Assembly (NCBI GenBank): GCA_907163075.1
Contig: CAJQTY010000001.1
Coordinates: forward strand, 1,054,001 to 1,118,000
DNA length: 64,000 bases
Source: an uncultured Rhodocyclaceae bacterium
GTDB taxonomy: Bacteria; Pseudomonadota; Gammaproteobacteria; Burkholderiales; Rhodocyclaceae
Direction: 5' to 3'
The translations under genes and the position numbers were made by a program. Positions within the stretch are counted from its first letter, which is position 1. Each line of letters begins with the position of its first letter. Below are positions 1 through 8,979 of the stretch, piece by piece. The notes beneath the pieces were generated by a model, which searched no databases, was not told the origin of the DNA, and saw only the letters and a program-made list of their open reading frames with translations.

Positions 1-1
1 G

Positions 2-2590
2 GCGTCCGTCACCCTCGCCGCTGGCATCGGTCTGTTCCGGGTCGAATACCAGAATATCAGCGAAGCCCGTGCCGACAACGCACCGCCGGTTGTTGCCGCG
101 GCGCCGGCAAAACCCGTCCCCGAAACCTCCGTCGTCGACCAGGACGCGCCCTACCTCGAGGCCTGCGCCCGCGAAGGCCTCAGCGAATCGGAATGCGTCG
201 GCCGCCTGATCTGGTTCAAAGCCACCGGCGGCAACGAGCGCTTCCACACCTACACCTTCCAGCAGCGCATCGGCGTCCTCGTCGACTGGTTCCGCGTCCT
301 GCGCGCCGACCAGCGCGACGACCGCTTCTGGGCCTGGGGCATCATTAACGACCCAGCCTGCTGCAAGCCCGGCGACCCTGACTGCCCGGCCAAGTCAGCC
401 GATGAAACCTACGGCTTCGACTGGTGCCCGGGCGACGACGTGCTGCTCAAATACGTCGGCAAGAATGGCTATGTCGATCCGGCCTGCGGCCTCAAGGACG
501 CCGCGCTTGATCCCGACGACCCGCACACGCAGGGCGGCAAAGCCGACCAGCGTGCCTCGGCCTGCGATCTCCGCTTCGGCACCTCGACCGGTGCGCTGGG
601 CATCCGCAAGTTCCCCAATCCGCGCTTCGACGCCGCCAAGTGGCAGGCTCTGAACGGTGGCAAGGCCGACTGGTCGGGCTTCGCCACGACCAAGGCCGTC
701 GCCACCGGCATCGAATCCGATACGCGAGTGAGCAAGCTGGCCGACGCCTCGGTCGAGCCGCCCTTCCTGATCGGCACCAGCTGCGGCTCCTGCCATATCG
801 CCTTCGACCCGCTCAATCCGCCGGCTGACCCGGCGCATCCGAAGTGGGAAAACATCAAGGGCCTGGTCGGCAACCAGTACACCCGGATGTCCGAACTGCT
901 CGGTTCCGGCATGCCGAAGAGCGCGCTGGAATACCAGATGTTCGCCCACGCCCGGCCCGGCGTCACCGACACTTCGGCCATCTCGCACGACCAGATCAAC
1001 AATCCGGGCACCATCAACGCCCTGGTCAACGTCGCCCAGCGCCCGGTATTCAAGGGCGAGAAGATCACCAAGTGGCGCAAGGCGAGCACCTGCGGCGCCG
1101 AGAAGGACGAGGGCAAATGCTGGTGCGAACCCGGCTTGAGCGGCAAGTGCTGGCAGATGAGCACACGCGACGACGACACGACCACCGTCTTCCTCGGCGG
1201 CCAGAAGGTCAACCTGCCCGGCGTGCATCACATACTGAAGGGCGGCGAGGATTCGACCGGTGCCCACGAAGCCATCCAGCGCGTCTATTTCAACATCGGC
1301 TCCTGCGCCGAACAGTGCTGGGTCAATCACTTCTCCGACATGCGCCAGGTCGATCCCGAGCAGCGCGGTTTCGGCCAGACTTCGTTCAACGTCGGCCAGT
1401 GCCGGCGCGACTGCCCGAATTTCCGGGCGGTTGAAGACAGACTGCAGAACATCCTCGACTTTTTCGCCTCGGCCGAGTCCGACCAGACCGATCTCGCCGT
1501 CGCTCGCGCCAATGTGCGCAAGGCGACGGAGCCGGCGGCAGCCTACACGCTGGCAGACCTCAGCGCCGACCTGGAAAAGGAGTTCGGCAAGGGTGCCGTC
1601 AGCCGCGGCCAGACCGTCTTTGCCGACAACTGTGCGCGCTGCCATTCAAGCATTCCGGAAAGCGCCGGCGGCCCCTTCGCCAACCGCGACTTCGCCGCCC
1701 CCAACGAGGCGCATCCGCGCAAGGTACGCGCCGATTTCCTGAGCAACGAGCAATCGACACCGGTCACCGAGGTCGGCACCTTCCGCTGCCGCGCCCTGCA
1801 CTCCAATCACAAGGCCGGCCATCTCTACATGGAATACGCCTCGGACAGCATGCGCCTACGGCCCGTTGTCGCCGACATTCCGGAACGCGATGCGCTCAAG
1901 GATGGCGGTCGCGGCTACATGCGCAACATCTCGCTAGTCAATGTCTGGGCCAGCGCGCCCTTCATGCACAACAACGCCATCGGCCCCGAGATCTGCGGCA
2001 AGCCGGCCAACCCGGACAACGACTTCCACCGCGCCCGCTACGTCGACGCGGACGGCAAGCTGCTCGCCGAGCAGCCGGAATGCCTGCGCTACGACCCGAC
2101 CGTTGACGGCCGCTTCGAGCTCTACAAGCGCTCGATGCACGAACTGCTCAACCCGAAAGAGCGCGGCACCAAGCGCACGTTGACCAATGCCGACCTGATC
2201 ATCGACGTCGGCATCCGTCCGCTCGACGGCAAGGCCGAAAAACCGCTGCTCGGCTTCGGCCAGGTGAAAATCCCGGCCGGCACCAGCGCCGGCTTCCTCA
2301 ACGGCCTGCAGCACAAGCAACTGATCGGCGACCTGTTCCTCGCCAAGCGCGACCCGGCCAGGCTCGAAGCCGCGGGCAAGAAAGATCTGCTGCCGACCCT
2401 GCAGGTCATGGCTGACGACATCCTCACGCAGCCCGCCCGTTTCGTCGACATCCTGCGCGAGAAGCGCGATTTCCTCAGCGCCAACTACGAGACCTGTACG
2501 CAGGAGATCGAAAACGAGGGCCACCGCTTCGGCGAGGACCTTTCCGAAGCCGACAAGAAGGCGCTCACCGCCTTCCTCGCTACGCTTTAA
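2..2590 (+). CDS. Di-heme c-type cytochrome, 5' partial
   Basis: The reading frame is open from the window edge, so the start lies upstream; 862 residues are visible. The first residues are hydrophobic and precede an Ala/Pro-rich linker, as in an exported or membrane-anchored periplasmic protein. Two covalent heme motifs are present: CGSCH near visible residue 261 and CARCH near residue 544. The stretch between them is rich in Cys pairs (CWCEPG, CAEQCW, CRRDC), which could form disulfides. The C-terminal part has an APFMHNN segment like the heme-pocket region of MauG/di-heme peroxidase proteins. It is first in a same-strand run of cytochrome genes with an 18-bp gap to the next gene. The likely role is periplasmic electron transfer or oxidation; the substrate is unknown. 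I am confident of the cytochrome call but not of the subfamily. Confidence 0.8.
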   Translation, partial: ASVTLAAGIGLFRVEYQNISEARADNAPPVVAAAPAKPVPETSVVDQDAPYLEACAREGLSESECVGRLIWFKATGGNERFHTYTFQQRIGVLVDWFRVLRADQRDDRFWAWGIINDPACCKPGDPDCPAKSADETYGFDWCPGDDVLLKYVGKNGYVDPACGLKDAALDPDDPHTQGGKADQRASACDLRFGTSTGALGIRKFPNPRFDAAKWQALNGGKADWSGFATTKAVATGIESDTRVSKLADASVEPPFLIGTSCGSCHIAFDPLNPPADPAHPKWENIKGLVGNQYTRMSELLGSGMPKSALEYQMFAHARPGVTDTSAISHDQINNPGTINALVNVAQRPVFKGEKITKWRKASTCGAEKDEGKCWCEPGLSGKCWQMSTRDDDTTTVFLGGQKVNLPGVHHILKGGEDSTGAHEAIQRVYFNIGSCAEQCWVNHFSDMRQVDPEQRGFGQTSFNVGQCRRDCPNFRAVEDRLQNILDFFASAESDQTDLAVARANVRKATEPAAAYTLADLSADLEKEFGKGAVSRGQTVFADNCARCHSSIPESAGGPFANRDFAAPNEAHPRKVRADFLSNEQSTPVTEVGTFRCRALHSNHKAGHLYMEYASDSMRLRPVVADIPERDALKDGGRGYMRNISLVNVWASAPFMHNNAIGPEICGKPANPDNDFHRARYVDADGKLLAEQPECLRYDPTVDGRFELYKRSMHELLNPKERGTKRTLTNADLIIDVGIRPLDGKAEKPLLGFGQVKIPAGTSAGFLNGLQHKQLIGDLFLAKRDPARLEAAGKKDLLPTLQVMADDILTQPARFVDILREKRDFLSANYETCTQEIENEGHRFGEDLSEADKKALTAFLATL

Positions 2591-2608
2591 GGACCGGGAG
2601 AGCACATC

Positions 2609-3478
2609 ATGAGACTGCCCCAGACCTGCCTGATCGCTGCTGCCGTCATCCTTTCCGCCTGCGGCAAGCCGGAGCCGCCGACCATCAGCTTTGCCTCTTA
2701 CGACAAGGGCTACCAGTCCAAGATGGACCTGGCCCAGGTCGACTACAAGTTCCCCATCGCCACGGCCGAACTGGCGAAGATCACGCCCGACTACCTCGCC
2801 ACGCTGGAGCAGGAGCAACTCGACCAGATCTACGGCCGCCTCGCCGCTGGCCCGATCCCGGACGGCGCCTTCGACGGCCGCATCCTTCTGCCCAAGGGCG
2901 GCAGCGGCAAGTTCCGGCTGTCCGAAATCGTCGGCGGCTTTGCCGGCACGACACTGCATCTCAAGGGCCTGCTGGTCGAGGAGGTCGGCGAGGCGCTGTG
3001 GCGCGGCAAGGTGTTTTTCCGCAACGAAGGCGTGCTGCGCAACCGCATCGAAGACCTCACGGTCCTCAAGAAAATCGGCCTCGTCGAAGGCGAGCCGAAG
3101 AAGATGAGCTACGGCGGCAAGGAAACCTGGCTGCTCTTCCCGGCCAAGCTCTACTGCGGGCAGAGCATGCTCGACGCGCGCCGCGAATCGATCATCATCG
3201 ACTACTTCTTCACCGACGAAATCCCCGGCTACCAGGAAAGCCCGGACTATCTCGCCGGCCGCCGCGGCCTCAAGGTGCGCGACGAAATCCGCATGATCCG
3301 GCCCGGCCTCTACCTCGGGCGGGCCTACCTGGACAAAGGCTTCGCGCTCAATTTCACGCTCTACGACAAGGCCACCGACGACAAGGCGCGCGACGAGTTC
3401 GTCAAGACCGGCAAGGTCCAGGAAGACTGCTGGCCGGGCACCCAGGCGCGCACCGTAGCCGTCGCCGCCAAGCCCTGA
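2609..3478 (+). CDS. Putative lipoprotein of the cytochrome cluster
   Basis: A 289-residue protein with a short lipoprotein signal: a charged start (MRLPQ), a hydrophobic stretch and an LSAC lipobox with Cys at residue 18, so it is probably lipidated and periplasmic. There is no CxxCH motif and I recognise no family. It contains many aromatic and charged residues and a single later Cys pair region (LYCGQSM, QEDCWPG). It lies 18 bp after one di-heme cytochrome and 16 bp before the next, so it is probably cotranscribed and may be an accessory subunit or assembly factor for them; that role is inferred from position only. Confidence 0.75.
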   Translation: MRLPQTCLIAAAVILSACGKPEPPTISFASYDKGYQSKMDLAQVDYKFPIATAELAKITPDYLATLEQEQLDQIYGRLAAGPIPDGAFDGRILLPKGGSGKFRLSEIVGGFAGTTLHLKGLLVEEVGEALWRGKVFFRNEGVLRNRIEDLTVLKKIGLVEGEPKKMSYGGKETWLLFPAKLYCGQSMLDARRESIIIDYFFTDEIPGYQESPDYLAGRRGLKVRDEIRMIRPGLYLGRAYLDKGFALNFTLYDKATDDKARDEFVKTGKVQEDCWPGTQARTVAVAAKP

Positions 3479-3494
3479 GACATGCGCGGACGCG

Positions 3495-5780
3495 ATGCCA
3501 TGCGTCACTGCCATGAAGCGCTTGCTGCTCCGCTTGCTGCTCCTTCTCCCGGCACTCTGCTGGCTGCCCGCCGGCGGTACATCGGCCATGGTGACCGGAA
3601 AACCTGAAGCGGCCGCCTGGGTCGTCGACCCGGCGGCTCCGGGCGAAAACCTGCCGCCCGCCGGACGCTCGCAATTCGACCGGCTGTTCGCCTCGGCACG
3701 CCAGGGCCAGGCCGGCTACGACCTGCCCTTCCCCTTCGCCGCCCTGCTCGCCCGGCTCGACGCGCAGCTCGCGCACGACCCGGCCAGCCCGCTGCCGCCA
3801 GCCAAGCGTGTGCTGATTCCGCTCGGCCGCTCGCTGCAGCGCACCGCCGCCGCGCCCGACTACTTCGGCTTCCCGCGCGTGGTGGTGGCCGCCGATTCGC
3901 CGCCCGCGTCAGGCGCGGCGCCGCTGCTCAAGGACCGCCTGTACATCGGCTACCAGGAGAAATCGGCGGTGCTGGAAGTGATCAGTTACAACGAAGCGGC
4001 CGGCCGTTTCGAGTTCCAGTTGGTCAAGGACTACCGGGCCGGCGCCGTGCCACAGGTTGTCTACGCCAACCGCAGCCTGTGCTATGCCTGCCACCAGAAC
4101 GGCGCGCCGATCTTCTCGCGCGCGCTGTGGGACGAAAGCAACGCCAATCCGCAGACCGCCGCGCTGCTCGCCGCCAGCGGCAAGGCGTTCTATGGCATCC
4201 CGCCCGAACGCGGCGTTGACGTGCCTTACGCCATCGACATCGCGACCAAGCGCGCCAACGGCTTCGCCCTCACCCAGAAACTGTGGCGTGAAGGCTGCGG
4301 TGACGACGGCGCACCCGCCCGCCGCTGTCGCGCCGGCCTGTTCACCGCAGCCCTGCGCCAGGCCCTCGCCGACGGCCGCCGCTTTAGCGGCGATGCGGCC
4401 TTCAACGCGTCGGTCGCCGCCCCGCTGCGCGCCGAAGCCGCGCGCCGCTGGCCCGGCGGCCTGGCCGTCGCGCCAGCCGACATCCCCAACCGCAACCCGT
4501 TGCCAAGCGTCGCCGCCTGGCCCGTCGGCGCCGCGCAGCGGGCGGCTTACGCGCACGTCCCGGCGCGCTTCGACCCGCTGCTGCCGCGGCCGCCCCAGGA
4601 AGTCTGGCGAGCGGATGCGGTAGCGGCCATCGATCAACTGGTCGACGGCCTGACCGAATTCGTCGCCGCCAGCGACCGCCAGCGCCTCGAAGCCGCGCTG
4701 GCGGCGCGGCCGGCGCAAGCGATCCGGCAGCAGATACCCTGCCGCTTCGAAACACGCGCTTCACGTTGGTCGGCGCACTGTCAGCCGGCAGCCGGCGCGA
4801 GCGGCGCGCAACTGAACGCCACGCTGGAGATGAACAACGGCAAGCTGTCCGGCGGCCGCCTGGAGCGCCTGACCCTGCCGGGCGGCGGCAGCCTGAACGC
4901 CATCGCGCTGAGCGCAGCGGCGCCGGGTGCAGGCGAGCGCTTCGCCCTGCGCCCCGGAGAATCGCGGATCAATTCGTCGCCGCGGCGAAAGCCGGCCTCC
5001 GGCGCCACGGCCGGGCTGGATTCCGGCGTTCGCCAGAATGACGTTACCGCGCGTGGCCGGCCCAGAGGCGCCGACGGCAACCCGCTGGCGCGTATCGCCT
5101 TCCTTGTGGCGGCGGATAACCCGGCGGCAGGCCAGGTGAGCATCGAATGGCGCCAGGAATTTCCCGTCGTCGAGCAGGCCGTGACGGCGCTGCTTGAAAG
5201 CGCGGATGGCGCGGCGCTTTTCGGCGCGCGGCCGTTCCCGCGCGAAGCGCTTTTCGCGGCGCTTTTTTCGCGGCTCGGCGCGCCCGCCGTCATGCCTTGT
5301 TGCCAGGCCGCCGACACGCTCCCGGCGCCGCGCCTCGAAGTTCCCGCCGTGGCGCCGGGCAGCGCCGCCATCGCTTCCGTGGACGCCACCGTGCGAGGTT
5401 TTTACCCCTTCTGCGCCGCCTGCCACCAGAGCGCCGAAACCTTCCCGCCCAACTTCCTGTCGGGCAGTGGTGAACAGGTCGCCGCCCGCCTGCGCCAGTG
5501 CGCGCCGCGACTCTACGTACGCCTGGCGATGGCCGACCTGCCACCGGAACAGCGCACGACGACGCCGATGCCGCCGCCGAGCCTGCTGCCGGCTTTCGCC
5601 ACGGACATTGACGGCTGGCGCCGCAGCCCGGCGCGCGCCGCGCTGCTGGCCCTAATCGGCGACTGGCTGCGCGCGGAAACCGGCCAGCCTGCGAACCTCA
5701 ACCAGTTGCTGGCCGGCGGCTACGAGGCCCTGCGCCCCTGCCTGCCGGCGACGCAGCCAACCGTACAGCACATTCCGTGA
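3495..5780 (+). CDS. Di-heme c-type cytochrome with in-frame repeat insertion
   Basis: A 761-residue exported protein. A Leu-rich signal peptide follows MKRLLLR; the Met at base 3513 is an equally plausible start because it gives a more typical signal-peptide n-region. Two heme motifs are visible: CYACH near residue 196 and CAACH near residue 640. The central part is Ala/Arg-rich and of unknown fold. Residues about 494-517 are encoded by a dispersed palindromic repeat (bases 4975-5043) that keeps the frame open, so the protein carries a foreign insert of roughly 23 residues between its two heme regions. Neighbours on both sides are cytochromes of the same strand. Substrate and redox partner are unknown. 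Confidence 0.75.
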   Translation: MPCVTAMKRLLLRLLLLLPALCWLPAGGTSAMVTGKPEAAAWVVDPAAPGENLPPAGRSQFDRLFASARQGQAGYDLPFPFAALLARLDAQLAHDPASPLPPAKRVLIPLGRSLQRTAAAPDYFGFPRVVVAADSPPASGAAPLLKDRLYIGYQEKSAVLEVISYNEAAGRFEFQLVKDYRAGAVPQVVYANRSLCYACHQNGAPIFSRALWDESNANPQTAALLAASGKAFYGIPPERGVDVPYAIDIATKRANGFALTQKLWREGCGDDGAPARRCRAGLFTAALRQALADGRRFSGDAAFNASVAAPLRAEAARRWPGGLAVAPADIPNRNPLPSVAAWPVGAAQRAAYAHVPARFDPLLPRPPQEVWRADAVAAIDQLVDGLTEFVAASDRQRLEAALAARPAQAIRQQIPCRFETRASRWSAHCQPAAGASGAQLNATLEMNNGKLSGGRLERLTLPGGGSLNAIALSAAAPGAGERFALRPGESRINSSPRRKPASGATAGLDSGVRQNDVTARGRPRGADGNPLARIAFLVAADNPAAGQVSIEWRQEFPVVEQAVTALLESADGAALFGARPFPREALFAALFSRLGAPAVMPCCQAADTLPAPRLEVPAVAPGSAAIASVDATVRGFYPFCAACHQSAETFPPNFLSGSGEQVAARLRQCAPRLYVRLAMADLPPEQRTTTPMPPPSLLPAFATDIDGWRRSPARAALLALIGDWLRAETGQPANLNQLLAGGYEALRPCLPATQPTVQHIP
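4975..5043. repeat. Dispersed palindromic repeat inside a coding sequence
   Basis: A 69-bp imperfect inverted repeat. The left arm has CGTC then GGCGAAAGCCGG, and the right arm ends CCGGCGTTCGCCAGAATGAC. It matches the elements at 11196-11263, 14543-14613 and 20828-20897. Its length is a multiple of three and it contributes no stop in the reading frame of the host cytochrome gene. Confidence 0.75.
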
Positions 5781-5808
5781 TGCACCCACCGCCAAGAAGG
5801 GAAGCACC

Positions 5809-7326
5809 ATGAACAATGACGGTCAAGCCACCGAAAGCCCCTGGAAGCGGCGCTTCCTGATCCTTTTCATGATCACCGTCGGCCTGCCGGCGCTGGTCGG
5901 CCTGTGGCTGATCAAGCGCTTCGGCGGCGACGAGCCGGTCGATTACGCCAGCCCGACCGAGCACTTCAAGTACGGCTCGACCGGCGGCGAACACGAGATG
6001 GGCTTCCCCTACTGGATCTGGCGGGCGCTGCCCGAGGTCTGCCCGCAATACCTGCCGGGCAAGGGCTACCAGTCGCTCGGGATGGTTTACGAGAAAAATC
6101 CGGACGGCAGCGACCGCGACGTGCCGGTCGGCACCTCGATGCGCCGCTTCCAGGGCATCGACCGCGTTTTCGTCAATTGCGCCGCGTGCCACGTCAGCAC
6201 CGTGCGCACGGCGGCCGACAAACCGCCGACCATCGTCCTCGGCATGCCGGCGGCGACTTTCAACATGAAGGGCTTCGAGGAATTCTTCTTCCGCTGCGCC
6301 GCCGACCCGAAGTTCTCCAAGGAGTACATCCTGCCCGAAATCAAGCGCCAGGGCGGCGAGCTCGACCTGCTCGACCGCTACCTGGTCTATCCCATCGCCA
6401 TCGCCATCATGCGCGACCGCGTGCTGGCGCTGGCTGGACGCTTCGACTGGGTGTTCAAGCAGCGCGACTGGGGACCGGGCCGGGTCGACACCTTCAATTC
6501 GGCCAAGGTCATCTTCAACTTTCCGATGGCCCACCTCGACCCCAGGGAGTTCGACGCACCCGCCGACTTCCCGTCGATCTGGCGGCAGCGCCAGCGCAAG
6601 GAGCCGAAGGAGATGCAACTGCACTGGGACGGCAACAACACCACCGTCGAGGAACGCAACAAGAGCGCCGCCTTCGGCACCGGCACGACGCCGCCGACCA
6701 TAGACATCGCGCGCATCAAGCGCGTCGAGGCCTGGATCATGGACGTCACGCCGCCGGCCTTCACCGATTTCTTCACCATCGACGCCGCGCTCGCGGCGAA
6801 GGGCGCCCCGATCTACAAGGCCTACTGCGCGACCTGCCACGGTGCTTCGGGCAGCGATTTTGCCGGCGAAAGCGTCGGCCAGGTCGAGCCTCTGGCGAAG
6901 ATCGGCACCGACCGCCGCCGGCTCGACTCCTACACCTACACCCTGGCCGTCAACCAGGCCACGCTCTACGCCGGCTACCCGTGGCGCTTCACGCATTTCC
7001 AGAAGACCCACGGCTACGCCAACATGCCGCTCGACGGCCTCTGGCTGCGCGCGCCCTACCTGCACAACGGCTCGGTGCCCAGCCTGCGCGACCTGCTCGA
7101 ACCGGCGGCCAAACGGCCCAAGGCCTTTTACCGCGGCAACGACGTCTTCGACCCGGTCAAGGTCGGCTTCGTGTCGACGCTGCCGGAAGCCAACGGTCGC
7201 AAGCTCTTCCGCCTCGACACCACGCAAGCCGGCAACGGCAACGGCGGCCACGAAGGCAAGGCCTACGGCACCGAACTCGCCGCCGCCGACAAGATGGCGC
7301 TGGTCGAGTTTCTCAAGACGTTCTGA
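5809..7326 (+). CDS. Membrane-anchored di-heme cytochrome, RoxA/MauG-like
   Basis: A 505-residue protein. One N-terminal membrane segment (residues about 14-33) probably anchors it with the rest in the periplasm. Heme motifs are CAACH near residue 126 and CATCH near residue 344. The motif PYLHNGSVPSLRDLL near residue 420 is typical of the MauG/di-heme peroxidase superfamily. The overall layout, with a TPPTIDIARI segment between the hemes, resembles RoxA-type di-heme oxygenases and their uncharacterised relatives. The start has a good ribosome site (GAAGGGAAG). The next gene is a paralog 14 bp downstream. Whether it is an oxygenase, a peroxidase or only an electron carrier cannot be decided by eye. 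Confidence 0.8.
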   Translation: MNNDGQATESPWKRRFLILFMITVGLPALVGLWLIKRFGGDEPVDYASPTEHFKYGSTGGEHEMGFPYWIWRALPEVCPQYLPGKGYQSLGMVYEKNPDGSDRDVPVGTSMRRFQGIDRVFVNCAACHVSTVRTAADKPPTIVLGMPAATFNMKGFEEFFFRCAADPKFSKEYILPEIKRQGGELDLLDRYLVYPIAIAIMRDRVLALAGRFDWVFKQRDWGPGRVDTFNSAKVIFNFPMAHLDPREFDAPADFPSIWRQRQRKEPKEMQLHWDGNNTTVEERNKSAAFGTGTTPPTIDIARIKRVEAWIMDVTPPAFTDFFTIDAALAAKGAPIYKAYCATCHGASGSDFAGESVGQVEPLAKIGTDRRRLDSYTYTLAVNQATLYAGYPWRFTHFQKTHGYANMPLDGLWLRAPYLHNGSVPSLRDLLEPAAKRPKAFYRGNDVFDPVKVGFVSTLPEANGRKLFRLDTTQAGNGNGGHEGKAYGTELAAADKMALVEFLKTF

Positions 7327-7340
7327 GAAGGAATAACATC

Positions 7341-8819
7341 ATGACTACCGCCTGCAACTGCAAGACCTGGGTCAAGGCCGTCGCCCTGATTCTGCTGGTT
7401 ATCGCCATCCTTGGCGCGATGATCGGCTACGACCGCGGCTTTCGCGAACATCCGCAGCCGGACTGGGTGAGCGCCACGCCGGAGATGCGCTTCAAGTACG
7501 GTTCGATCGGCGCCGAGCACGATGCCGGCATACCCTACTGGATCTTCTACGTCCTGCCGCGCATCTTCCCGGAAAAGCTGACCCAGGATGGCCTGGTGAC
7601 GCCGGGTGGTTACGCCGCGCTCGGCGTACCGTGGGAGCAGGGCCAGGAACTGCCTGCCGGCTTCACCAAGAAGAAAATCGGCTTCGACCGCGTCGCCAAC
7701 AACTGCGCCGTCTGCCATACGACAAGTTACCGGGAAAAGATCGATTCCAACCCGGTCTTCGTCGTCGGCGGCCCGGCGCACACGACCAACGTCGAGGGCT
7801 TTTTCCGCTACCTGATCGACTGTGCCAAGGACCCGCGCTTCAACGCCGACATCCTGATGGCCGAGATCAACCGGGTGGCCGACCTCGACTTCATCGACAA
7901 GCTGCTCTACCGCTTTTTCGTCATCCCCATCACCAAGAAGCGCCTGCTCGAACGCGAGGCCCAGTTCGCCTGGATATACCGCAAGGATTTCCCCGACTGG
8001 GGCCGCGGCCGCGACGACGCCATGAACCTGACCAAGTACTTCATGATCAAGGCGCCGATGGACGACACCTTCGGCCCGACCGACATGCCTTCCGTGTGGA
8101 ACCTGAAGAAATACGTCTGGGACAAGGGCCATCGCATGAACTACGCCGGCGACAGCCACGATCCGTACTCGGTGATCATGGATTCCGCCCTCGGCCTGCT
8201 CGGCGCCGCGCCGCACAACAAGGACGATTTCGTCGGCCAGGTGAAATGGCTGAAGGACTACCTCTCCGAACTGCCACCGCCCAAATACCCGTTCCCGATC
8301 AACACGACCAAAGCCGCCGCCGGCAAACCCGTGTTCGACGCCAACTGCGCCGGTTGCCACGCCAGCGAAAAAACCGGCACCGTGCTGCCGCTCGCCGACG
8401 TCGGCACCGACCGCGGCCGCCTCGACTCCTGGAACAAGGGCGCGGCGATCAAGGCCAACCAGGTGGTCAAGGACATGGGCCTGGAGCGCAAGGGCCTGGT
8501 CGAGGAAGATCTCAAGGGCTACGTCGCCGCCTTCCTCGACGGCATCTGGCTCAAGGCGCCCTACCTGCACAACGGCTCGGTGCCGACGCTGCGCGACCTG
8601 CTCGAACCGGCGGCCAGGCGCCCCAGGGTCTTCTGGCGCGGCTACGACGTCTACGACCAGGTCAAGGTCGGTTTCGTCACCGACTCGCCGGAGGCGAAGC
8701 GCGTCGGCACCCGGCTCGACACCGCCAGCAAGGGCGGCGGCAACCAGGGGCACGAATTCGGCACAGGCCTGTCGGCCGCGGACAAGGACGCACTGGTCGA
8801 GTACCTGAAGACGCTGTAG
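7341..8819 (+). CDS. Membrane-anchored di-heme cytochrome, RoxA/MauG-like, paralog
   Basis: A 492-residue paralog of the preceding gene: both share the RFKYGS/HFKYGS entry motif, a first heme site in the N-terminal third (CAVCH near residue 126) and a second site (CAGCH near residue 335). Both also share the PYLHNGSVPTLRDLL and FWRGYDVYDQVKVGF/FYRGNDVFDPVKVGF blocks. One hydrophobic segment (residues about 11-29) gives an N-terminal anchor. The start is the ATG after GAGAAGGAATAACATC. The frame is also open upstream through the whole preceding gene, but that is a high-GC shadow. The pair may form a heterodimer; this is inference from adjacency and paralogy. Confidence 0.82.
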   Translation: MTTACNCKTWVKAVALILLVIAILGAMIGYDRGFREHPQPDWVSATPEMRFKYGSIGAEHDAGIPYWIFYVLPRIFPEKLTQDGLVTPGGYAALGVPWEQGQELPAGFTKKKIGFDRVANNCAVCHTTSYREKIDSNPVFVVGGPAHTTNVEGFFRYLIDCAKDPRFNADILMAEINRVADLDFIDKLLYRFFVIPITKKRLLEREAQFAWIYRKDFPDWGRGRDDAMNLTKYFMIKAPMDDTFGPTDMPSVWNLKKYVWDKGHRMNYAGDSHDPYSVIMDSALGLLGAAPHNKDDFVGQVKWLKDYLSELPPPKYPFPINTTKAAAGKPVFDANCAGCHASEKTGTVLPLADVGTDRGRLDSWNKGAAIKANQVVKDMGLERKGLVEEDLKGYVAAFLDGIWLKAPYLHNGSVPTLRDLLEPAARRPRVFWRGYDVYDQVKVGFVTDSPEAKRVGTRLDTASKGGGNQGHEFGTGLSAADKDALVEYLKTL

Positions 8820-8979
8820 GTGTCTCGCCTGTGCGCGGCGAGCACATCGGCGACGGCCGAGTTGGTCGCCGGAGAAGCAGCGCATGATGAAAGCGGTAAA
8901 GCGTCGCGCGGATTGAGTGAGCATTCTGCTTGCCCGGCGGCTATTCTGAACTTGAACACTGAGACAAGGGAGATGCACC

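Noticed and set aside
5904..7340. Open frame running through the RoxA-like gene into the next cytochrome
   Set aside because: It is an out-of-frame shadow without stops; the downstream gene has its own ATG, ribosome site and membrane segment at 7341.
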